From an uncultured Lentisphaeraceae bacterium (GTDB taxonomy: Bacteria > Verrucomicrobiota > Kiritimatiellia > RFP12 > DVOR01): 35,333 bases of DNA. Position numbers and translations under genes: made by a program. The notes beneath the pieces were generated by a model. That model saw only the letters and a list, made by a program, of their open reading frames with translations. It ran no database searches and was not told the origin of the DNA. The stretch's first letter is position 1; each line of letters starts with the position of its first letter. Of the stretch, positions 26,975 to 32,414 are shown piece by piece. The stretch is from positions 1-35,333 of the forward strand of contig CASEMS010000025.1 in the NCBI GenBank assembly GCA_949288955.1, in the 5' to 3' direction.

Positions 26975-26992
26975 GCGCCCCCACCTCGGCGC

Positions 26993-27024
26993 AAACGGAC
27001 GGCCCCCCGGGCCGTCCGTTTTTT
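26993..27024 (+). terminator. Intrinsic terminator of the giant gene
   Basis: A 13-base-pair perfect stem (AAACGGACGGCCC, 26993-27005, with its complement 27009-27021) has a three-base loop and runs into six Ts (27019-27024). It starts 18 bases after the TAA stop, so the giant gene is probably transcribed alone. Confidence 0.93.
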
Positions 27025-27035
27025 GTGGCACGCCG

Positions 27036-27333
27036 GGGGGGAGACCACGAAGGCCACGAAGGGGGACACGGAGGCACACGAAGCACGCCGGGTGGGGACA
27101 ATCACAAAGAACACAAAGGCCACAAAGGGGGCGCGGGCGTAGCCCGCGCAGGACTGGATGGACGGCGGGGGGGGGAGACCGCAGATCGCGCAGATTAAGA
27201 CGGATTTGGGGGTCGGCTGCCGCCGACAGGACTGCCAGGGGGAGGCCACAGAGGCCACGAAGGGGGACACGAAGGAGCACAAAGTACGTCGGGTGGGGAC
27301 AATCACAACGGGCACAAAGGGCGGGGCGGGGGA
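27036..27333 (+). repeat. Heptad-type repeat array R3, two tandem copies
   Basis: Each copy has CCACGAAGG-type units, then GGTGGGGACAATCACAA and CACAAAGG units. The first copy continues into a perfect hairpin GCGCGGGC...GCCCGCGC, the block CAGGACTGGATGGACGGCG, and a segment ACCGCAGATCGCGCAGATT with GTCGGCTGCCGCCGAC. The second copy breaks off in a G run. No gene is seen. Confidence 0.75.
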
Positions 27334-27353
27334 GGGGGGGGGGGGGGGGGGGG
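27334..27353 (+). repeat. Run of 20 G residues
   Basis: An uninterrupted G homopolymer ends the R3 array. It lies between genes and not next to a promoter box, so phase variation of a gene here is not obvious. Its exact length is the least reliable part of any assembly. Confidence 0.9.
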
Positions 27354-27546
27354 CCGCTGGCGGGGAAGGGACGTGAAGAACCCGAAGAACAGCCTCGGCG
27401 GCTCGCCGCCGCCCCTCCCGCCCGCCGCCTTCGCGCCGCAGAGGCAAGGCGCCCTCTCCCACGAAGCCGGGGCACTCGGCGCGGGAGGGCACGGATGTGC
27501 CCGGCGTTAGCGCCGACGTGTCCCGGCGCACCCGCGTCTTCGCGGA
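27354..27546. other. Spacer of about 190 bases without a gene
   Basis: GC-rich spacer between the G run and the R4 array. It contains short inverted repeats (GGCGGCTCGCCGCC, and CCGGCGTTAGCGCCG near 27500), but no credible start codon with a ribosome binding site and no complete terminator. Probably degraded repeat material. Confidence 0.5.
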
Positions 27547-27655
27547 GAGTCAGCCGCCACCCCTCGGAGACTTAGCCGCCGACCCTTGGTGCGTCGGCCG
27601 CTGAGCCGAGGTGGATTGGCCGCCGAGCCGGGATGGGTCAGCCGCCGATGTGTTT
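27547..27655 (+). repeat. Short repeat array R4, second array
   Basis: Degenerate units around TCAGCCGCC or TTAGCCGCCGACCC, alternating with the complement-like CGGCCGCTGAGCCGAGGTGG. The family matches 113-190 and the fragment inside the giant gene at 15193-15254. Confidence 0.65.
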
Positions 27656-27683
27656 TGGGGGGCGGGCACTCTCTTTTGGCAGC

Positions 27684-27804
27684 GCGGGAGGCGCGGGCGG
27701 TAGGGAGCGGTCAGCGGGCGAAGCCCGCAGAGCGACCGGCGTTAGCCCGCGAGCCTCCCGCGCCCCCTTGCGTCTTCTCCAAGCCTCCAAACTTCCAAGC
27801 CTCC
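27684..27804 (+). repeat. Palindromic repeat R1 copy b followed by motif R2
   Basis: R1 (27684-27780) keeps the GCGGGAGGC and GCCTCCCGC arms and the inner hairpin; it has CGTTAGCCCGC where the other copies have CGGAGCCCGC. It runs directly into R2, AAGCCTCCAAACTTCCAAGC plus CTCC (27781-27804). R2 also follows R1 in the copies at 30615-30755 (minus) and 33559-33698. Confidence 0.85.
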
Positions 27805-27818
27805 ACGCCCCCGACTTG

Positions 27819-27827
27819 TGTTATAAT
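27819..27827 (+). promoter_or_regulatory. Extended -10 promoter of the DUF3127-prmC operon
   Basis: TGTTATAAT is a perfect TATAAT (27822-27827) with the TGn extension, within TTGTGTTATAATGCGGG. No good -35 is seen; the R1/R2 repeat occupies that position. The same TGTGnTATnnT pattern precedes tilS and the gene at 33740. Transcription from about 27834 gives a leader of about 30 bases containing AAGAGG (27849-27854). Confidence 0.75.
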
Positions 27828-27863
27828 GCGGGGGTTCTGGAATCGCACAAGAGGTTTAGTATC

Positions 27864-28223
27864 GTGAGCAAGGCGTTTGAGTTGGACGGAACCATCAAGG
27901 AAGTGATGGAGACGAAGACGTTCCCCAGCGGGTTCAGCAAGCGGGAGTTCGTGGTGACGGAGGATGACGACCGCTACCCGCAGGACATCAAGCTGGCGGT
28001 GATCAAGAACAACTGCGGCCTGCTCGACACGGTGAAGCCGGGGGATCGGGTGCGGGTTACCTTCTCGCTGCGCGGCAATCTCTATCAGGGGCGTTATTAC
28101 ACCGACCTCCAGGCCTTCAAGGTGGAGCGTCTGGACCCAGATGGCTCCACGGCGGAGCCGCTCCCCGAGGCCGCCGACGATTTCCCGGTCGACGACATCA
28201 GCGATGCCGACATGCCTTTCTGA
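27864..28223 (+). CDS. DUF3127-family small protein with SSB-like acidic tail
   Basis: 119 residues starting at a GTG, nine bases after AAGAGG. The body (about residues 5-90: ELDGTIKEVMETKTFPSGFS, REFVVTEDDDRYPQDIKLAV, GDRVRVTFSLRGN, GRYYTDLQAFKVERL) matches the DUF3127 family, known mainly from Bacteroidota and thought to be OB-fold-like. The tail (ADDFPVDDISDADMPF) is acidic and ends D-M-P-F, much like the D-D-I-P-F tip by which single-strand DNA-binding proteins recruit partners. No function is established for the family; a nucleic-acid role is inferred. It is first in an operon with prmC, whose start overlaps its end. Confidence 0.85.
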   Translation: MSKAFELDGTIKEVMETKTFPSGFSKREFVVTEDDDRYPQDIKLAVIKNNCGLLDTVKPGDRVRVTFSLRGNLYQGRYYTDLQAFKVERLDPDGSTAEPLPEAADDFPVDDISDADMPF

Positions 28224-29097
28224 GGGGGCGCCCACCGCCGGGGGGCTGGCGGCGCGCGGGGCGGCGTGGTTGGCCCGGAAGGGGGTGCCGGGGGATGAGG
28301 CGCCGACCTTGGCGGAGCTGTTGGTGGCCGACGCGCTGGGGTTGCGCGGGCGGACATCGTTGCTGTTGGCGCGGGAGCGTGTGCTGCCGCCCGAGGCGGT
28401 GGAGGCGCTGCGCGCCCGTTTCGTCCGTCTGGCGCAGGGGGAGCCCATCCAATACATTCTGGGGCGGTGGCCGTTCTTCCGTGCCGAGCTGGCGGTCTCG
28501 CCCGCCGCGTTGATCCCGCGCCCGGAGACGGAGGGGCTGGTGGAGCGCGTCCTGGCCTCGCCGGCGTGGCCGGAGGCGCGGGTGGCGGCGGACATCGGCA
28601 CGGGCACGGGGGCGATCGCCATCGCTTTGGCGGGGGAGGCGCGGGCGCAGGGGCGCGACCTGCGGGTGACGGCGGTGGATCTCTCCCCGGAGGCGCTCGC
28701 CCTCGCCGCGCGCAACGTGGCGGGGAACGGTTTGGCCGACCGCGTGGTCTGCGTGCGTGGGGATGGCGCGGCGTGTCTGGCGCCGGGCTCGTGCGACCTG
28801 ATCGTCTCCAACCCGCCTTACATCCCCACGGCGGAGTGGGCGGCGTTGCCGCCGCTCATCCGCGACCATGAGCCGCGTCTGGCGCTCGATGGCGGGCCGG
28901 ACGGTCTGCGCGTGGTGGCCCAGATCATTCTGGACGCGACGCAGGCGCTGCGCCCGGGGGGGTGGCTCTTCCTGGAGATCGGCGAGGATCAGGGGCTGTC
29001 CACGCGGCGGCTGATGGAGCGGGCGGGCTTCGGCGAGGTGCGCGTCCTCCCCGATCTGGCGGGGCTGGATCGCTACGCGGAGGGCCGCCTGGCGTGA
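28204..29097 (+). CDS. prmC: Peptide chain release factor N5-glutamine methyltransferase PrmC (HemK)
   Basis: Methylates the GGQ-motif glutamine of class 1 release factors, using S-adenosylmethionine, in the cytoplasm. About 297 residues, normal for the family. The N-terminal helical domain (LAARGAAWLARKG, AELLVADALGL) is followed by GEPIQYILGRWPFF and LIPRPETE (about 103-110). The methyltransferase fold has DIGTGTGAIAIALA (from 130) and the catalytic NPPYIP (about 203-208), and later GGPDGL and GGWLFLEIG. The ATG at 28204 is chosen because it gives the expected N-terminus and overlaps the upstream stop by 20 bases; an in-frame ATG at 28141 would overlap by 83 bases and add a non-homologous stretch. 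The gene ends in a GTGA overlap with the next. Confidence 0.95.
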   Translation: MPTCLSEGAPTAGGLAARGAAWLARKGVPGDEAPTLAELLVADALGLRGRTSLLLARERVLPPEAVEALRARFVRLAQGEPIQYILGRWPFFRAELAVSPAALIPRPETEGLVERVLASPAWPEARVAADIGTGTGAIAIALAGEARAQGRDLRVTAVDLSPEALALAARNVAGNGLADRVVCVRGDGAACLAPGSCDLIVSNPPYIPTAEWAALPPLIRDHEPRLALDGGPDGLRVVAQIILDATQALRPGGWLFLEIGEDQGLSTRRLMERAGFGEVRVLPDLAGLDRYAEGRLA

Positions 29098-30611
29098 GCC
29101 CGCGTTTCTCGCCCAAGCCGTTGCCCGCGGCCTTCCTCCGGGCCGAGCTGGAGGCGCACGTCCGCGCGAACCTGCCGCGCCTCCGTGCCCGGGCCGTGCC
29201 GCCGTGCCGCCATCCGGGGGTGACGGCGCTGATCTATTGCTTCCCGCGCGAGGGGCAGTCCTTCGACCCCTTCGAGTTCGCCCTCCGGCAGACGTGGGAC
29301 GTGCTGGGCGCGTTGCCGACGGTGGTGGTGGCGTCGTGCGCGGGGGTGGTGCCCGAGGCCTTCGCCCGCGCCTTCGGGGTGGAGGTGCAGATCGAGCCGA
29401 GCCTGACGCCGGGCGACGTGGCGACGATGAGCCGCGATTGCCTCACCCGTCTGTGGCGGCGTTTCCGCACGCCGCGCGTGCTCATCGTCCAGGAGGATGG
29501 CTGGCCCGTGCGCGACGAGCTGGACGCTTTCCTGCGTTATGACCTTGTGGGCGCGCCGAACGTCCACCCCGGGTGGCGCGCGCGCCTCTCCGACGCGTTG
29601 GGGCTGACGGTGCTCAACGGCGGCTTCAGCCTCCGGAGCCGCCGCCTTTGCCGCGTGGCCGCGTGGCTGTGGCGGTTGTGGCCGGGGCGCAGGGTGCCGC
29701 ACGAGGATCGCTTCTACTCCCGGCTCCGCCCCCTCTTCCGCTTCCCCCCCGCCGCCGTCGCCCGCCGCTTCTCCGAGGATTGCCTGGATGGGCTGTTGCC
29801 GCCCGCGCCCGAGGCCTCGCCGATGGGCTTCCACCGGCCCAGCACCTTCGCCGCGCTCTTCGCCCCGGAGCGGCCCCTCACCGTCGTCAGCGTGGTGCGG
29901 GACCACGCCACCTACCGCCGTTGCATCTTGGAGAACCCGCACCTGCGCGGCGCACGCTTCGTCGTCTTCGACAACACCCGCGAGAACATCCCCATCCCCT
30001 TGCGTTACAATGCCTTCCTCGACGCGCTGCCGCCCGGCGCGGGGTGGGTCCTCTTCGCGCACGAGGACTTCGAGCCGCGCGCCGACCCGCGCCCGCTGCT
30101 GGCCCGGCGCAACCGCCTCTTCCCCCACGGCCTCATCGGCACGCGGATGGTCGCCGGGTTCCTCATCCTCCCCTTCGGGCGCATCAGCGACTCCGACCGC
30201 GACGGCGGGCGCCCCCACCTCAACCGCCCCCCGCTCCCCTACGGCGACCTGCTGGGCGACACCGCCGAGAACTTCGACTGCTGCGGCTTCTTCGTCCACG
30301 CCGATTGCTTCCGGGCCTTCGGGCTGCGCTTCGACCCCCTCTGCGCGTGGGACCTCTACGCCGAGGACCTCTGCTTCCAGTTCATCCGCGCCACCGGGCA
30401 CCGCGTGCGCATCCTGCCCCTGGCGGCCCACCACTGGAGCCGCGGCGACGCCACCACCCCCCGCTTCCTCGCCACCCGCGACGCCCTCAACCGCAAGTAC
30501 GCCGACACCCTCTTCGCCGGCGGCACCTGCACCCTCACCGTCGGCGGCCTCCCGCCCCTGCGCATCCGCCTGCTCCGCCGCCTCGCCCGCCTCCTGCCTT
30601 GGTGGCGCTGA
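29094..30611 (+). CDS. Two-domain glycosyltransferase-like protein (DUF5672 plus second GT-like domain)
   Basis: 505 residues. The GTG at 29094 overlaps the prmC stop (GTGA) and has GGAGGG eight bases upstream, so translation is probably coupled. Residues about 40-250 match DUF5672: LIVQEDGWPV (near 131), YDLVGAPNVHPGW, LNGGFSLRSR (near 176) and PHEDRFYSRL (near 202). A second domain from about 259 (LTVVSVVRDHATYRRCILEN, FVVFDNTREN, WVLFAHEDFE near 322, NFDCCGFFVH, CAWDLYAEDLCF near 418) looks like a GT-A type glycosyltransferase with acidic H-E-D and E-D motifs. There is no signal peptide or membrane segment. Likely role: transfer of sugars to envelope or secreted glycans; substrate unknown. 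Third-base usage shifts from mixed G/C in the first half to mostly C in the second. Confidence 0.75.
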   Translation: MSPRFSPKPLPAAFLRAELEAHVRANLPRLRARAVPPCRHPGVTALIYCFPREGQSFDPFEFALRQTWDVLGALPTVVVASCAGVVPEAFARAFGVEVQIEPSLTPGDVATMSRDCLTRLWRRFRTPRVLIVQEDGWPVRDELDAFLRYDLVGAPNVHPGWRARLSDALGLTVLNGGFSLRSRRLCRVAAWLWRLWPGRRVPHEDRFYSRLRPLFRFPPAAVARRFSEDCLDGLLPPAPEASPMGFHRPSTFAALFAPERPLTVVSVVRDHATYRRCILENPHLRGARFVVFDNTRENIPIPLRYNAFLDALPPGAGWVLFAHEDFEPRADPRPLLARRNRLFPHGLIGTRMVAGFLILPFGRISDSDRDGGRPHLNRPPLPYGDLLGDTAENFDCCGFFVHADCFRAFGLRFDPLCAWDLYAEDLCFQFIRATGHRVRILPLAAHHWSRGDATTPRFLATRDALNRKYADTLFAGGTCTLTVGGLPPLRIRLLRRLARLLPWWR

Positions 30612-30614
30612 TGG

Positions 30615-30975
30615 GGAGGAAGTTTGGAGGCTTGGGGGGAAAAGGGTGGGGGATTTGACCGCGAAGACGCAAGGGGGCGCGGGAGGCTTGCGGGCTCCGC
30701 CGGTCGCTCTGCGGGCTTCGCCCGCTGACCGCTCCCTACCGCCCTCGCCTCCCGCGCTGCCTAAGTGAGTCCCCCCATCCCCCTTCGTGTCCCTCCGTGC
30801 CCCCCTTCGTGCGCTTCGTGATCTCCTCTCGTCGTCCATCCAGTCCTGCGCGGGCCCGCCCGCGCCCCCTTTGTGGCCGTTGTGCTCTTTGTGATTGTGT
30901 CCCCCGTCGTGCGTTGTGTCCCCTCGTGTCTCCCTTCGTGCGCTTCGTGGTCTCCTCCCCGTCGGCTTGCCGTGG
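30615..30975 (-). repeat. Composite repeat R3-linker-R1-R2, inverted copy
   Basis: Read on the minus strand: R3 heptad array with the GGGCGCGGGCGGGCCCGCGC hairpin and CAGGACTGGATGGAC block (30975-30785), a linker GGACTCACTTAGGCAGC (about 30777-30757), R1 with both arms (30755-30651), then R2 AAGCCTCCAAACTTCC (30638-30615), which stops four bases after the upstream stop codon. The same order is found on the plus strand at 33335-33700. No gene and no separate terminator for the operon is seen here; the R1 hairpins could serve. Confidence 0.85.
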
Positions 30976-30976
30976 T

Positions 30977-31006
30977 TTGACGCATTGCGGGCAAGTGCGC
31001 TATACT
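30977..31006 (+). promoter_or_regulatory. Promoter of efp
   Basis: TTGACG (30977-30982), an 18-base spacer and TATACT (31001-31006) form the best sigma-70-type promoter in the window, with transcription expected near 31013. The leader is about 35 bases and contains GAAGGA (31029-31034), 13 bases before the ATG. Confidence 0.85.
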
Positions 31007-31047
31007 AACGGGGTTTTTCGTTTCCAAAGAAGGACAGGCATCCCATT

Positions 31048-31611
31048 ATGTATACCGCTTCCGACCTGAAGAAGGGCCTCAAGATCATGTTCGAGGGGCA
31101 GCCCTGGATCATCACGGACTTCGATTTCTCCAAGCCCGGCAAGGGCCAGGCCATCTACAACTGCCGCCTGCGCAACATGCTCAACGGCTCGGGCAAGACC
31201 TGCTCGTTCCGCTCCAACGACCGCTTCGAGAAGCCGGACCTCGCCCAGACCCCCCTCGTCTACTCCTACGAGGACAACGGCACCTACGTCTTCAACGACG
31301 CCGACTACAACGAGATCCGCGTCTCCAAGGAGATCCTGGGCGACAAGACCTACTTCCTCACCGACGGCCTGGAGGTCGACGCCCTGCTCTATCAGGATGC
31401 CGTCATCGACATCGAGCTGCCCTCCTTCATCGAGCGCAAGGTCATCAAGTGCGACCCCGGCGTCCGCGGCAACACCGCCGCCGGCAAGGTCACCAAGCCC
31501 GGCACCGTCGAGGGCGGCTATCAGCTCCCCGTGCCCCTCTTCATCAACGAGGGCGACCTCATCCGCATCGACACGCGCACGGGCGAGTATGCCGACCGCG
31601 TGAAGGCCTGA
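31048..31611 (+). CDS. efp: Elongation factor P
   Basis: 187 residues, full length. It binds between the ribosomal P and E sites and relieves stalling at polyproline stretches. The N-terminal KOW-like domain carries KPGKGQA with the tip lysine at residue 32, equivalent to Lys34 of E. coli EF-P; the following RLRNMLNGS is typical. The last OB domain has the family pattern DPGVRGNTA, PLFINEGDLIRIDTRTGEY and ends RVKA. A lysine at the tip fits the beta-lysyl, 5-aminopentanol or unmodified branches, not arginine-rhamnose; no epmA, epmB, earP or ymfI is in the window. C-ending codons dominate, as expected for a highly expressed gene. The next gene starts 19 bases later, so the two form an operon. 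Confidence 0.98.
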   Translation: MYTASDLKKGLKIMFEGQPWIITDFDFSKPGKGQAIYNCRLRNMLNGSGKTCSFRSNDRFEKPDLAQTPLVYSYEDNGTYVFNDADYNEIRVSKEILGDKTYFLTDGLEVDALLYQDAVIDIELPSFIERKVIKCDPGVRGNTAAGKVTKPGTVEGGYQLPVPLFINEGDLIRIDTRTGEYADRVKA

Positions 31612-31630
31612 CCCGAAGGAGCGCCGCACC

Positions 31631-32347
31631 ATGGCCAAGAAGGAGCTCCCCACCCTCAAGGACGTCTCGCGGATCCCCGAGGAGCTGTTGCCGGTGGTGA
31701 ACTGGTGGCAGGATCACGGCCCCCGCACCCTCGGCTGGGTCGCCGCCGCCGTCGTCGTCTGCGCCGCCGCCTACTTCTGGCACGCCAACCAGGCCGCCGC
31801 CGACGCCAATGCCGTCGTCGCCCTCGCCAACGCCGCCCAGACGGCGGACTTCGAGGCCGTCGCCGCCCTCGACGCCGAGGCCTCCCCCCTCGCCCGTCTC
31901 GATTTGGCCCACAGCCTCTACGCCGCGGGCGACTATGAGAACGCCCTTGGCGTCTACGAGGCCTCCCTCGCCGAGCTCGACGACCCCGCCGTCCGCGACA
32001 TCGCCGCCGTCGGCCGCGTCTGCGCCCTTGAGGCCCTTGGCCGCCTTGACGAGGCGCTCGCCTCCGCCGCCGAGCTGGAGGCCGCCTTCGCCAAGTCCGC
32101 CACCACCCACTACCTCACCTCCGAGCTGATCCTCGCCAAGGCCCGCATCCTCTGCCAGCAGGGCGACAAGGCCGCCGCGCAGGAGGCGTTGGGGCCGCTG
32201 CTCAACGCCGCCGAGGGCACCGCCCTGGCCAAGTACAAGCCCCAGGCCGAGCGCACCGCGCAGATCATCGCCGCCTACGAGAAGAAGTCCCTCTTCGACC
32301 AGGCCGCCGAGGCCGCGCCTGCCCCCGCCCCCGCGCCCGCCAAGTGA
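31631..32347 (+). CDS. Membrane-anchored TPR-like protein (YfgM-like)
   Basis: 238 residues. AAGGAG lies nine bases before the ATG. A cytoplasmic N-terminus of about 32 residues (MAKKELPTLKDV...) is followed by one membrane segment (about 33-50, TLGWVAAAVVVCAAAYFW). The exterior part is alanine-rich helical hairpins (LARLDLAHSLYAAGDYENAL, RVCALEALGRLDEALASAAE, ARILCQQGDKAAAQEALGPL) spaced like tetratricopeptide repeats. It ends in an Ala-Pro tail (PAPAPAPAK). The layout resembles YfgM-type periplasmic TPR proteins that work with the Sec translocon, but similarity is mainly architectural; another TPR scaffold is equally possible. It is co-transcribed with efp and ends 14 bases before a terminator. 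Confidence 0.75.
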   Translation: MAKKELPTLKDVSRIPEELLPVVNWWQDHGPRTLGWVAAAVVVCAAAYFWHANQAAADANAVVALANAAQTADFEAVAALDAEASPLARLDLAHSLYAAGDYENALGVYEASLAELDDPAVRDIAAVGRVCALEALGRLDEALASAAELEAAFAKSATTHYLTSELILAKARILCQQGDKAAAQEALGPLLNAAEGTALAKYKPQAERTAQIIAAYEKKSLFDQAAEAAPAPAPAPAK

Positions 32348-32360
32348 GGCCGCAGGGCAC

Positions 32361-32397
32361 AAAAAAAGCCCCCGACCGAGCGGTCGGGGGCTTTTTT
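32361..32397. terminator. Bidirectional intrinsic terminator between the efp operon and tilS
   Basis: The 11-base-pair GC stem GCCCCCGACCG (32368-32378) and CGGTCGGGGGC (32381-32391) has seven As on its left and six Ts on its right. It therefore gives a U-tract for transcripts from either side. It serves the efp operon on the plus strand and tilS, whose stop is at 32415, on the minus strand. Confidence 0.93.
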
Positions 32398-32414
32398 GTG
32401 CGAGGGCGTCGGCC

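Noticed and set aside
21415..26974. Type V autotransporter with a C-terminal translocator barrel
   Set aside because: The passenger-like repeats are present, but the last few hundred residues remain beta-helical and lack the alternating barrel strands and a typical terminal F-x-F/W motif of a barrel strand.
422..26974. Giant gene as a polyketide or non-ribosomal peptide synthase
   Set aside because: There are no ketosynthase, adenylation, condensation or carrier-protein motifs, and the protein has a signal peptide and beta-repeat composition.
27036..27376. Small proteins rich in His, Gly, Lys and Thr encoded by repeat arrays (also near 113-474, 30761-31027 and 33406-33888)
   Set aside because: They are translations of the R3 heptad arrays, repeat in several frames, and lack start signals.
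28141..28203. Longer prmC starting at 28141
   Set aside because: It would overlap the upstream gene by 83 bases and add residues with no resemblance to PrmC N-termini; the ATG at 28204 gives the expected N-terminal domain.
30615..30975. Transfer RNA or known small RNA genes in the spacers
   Set aside because: The hairpins are simple palindromes of the repeat families. I found no cloverleaf, CCA end, or tmRNA, RNase P or SRP landmarks.
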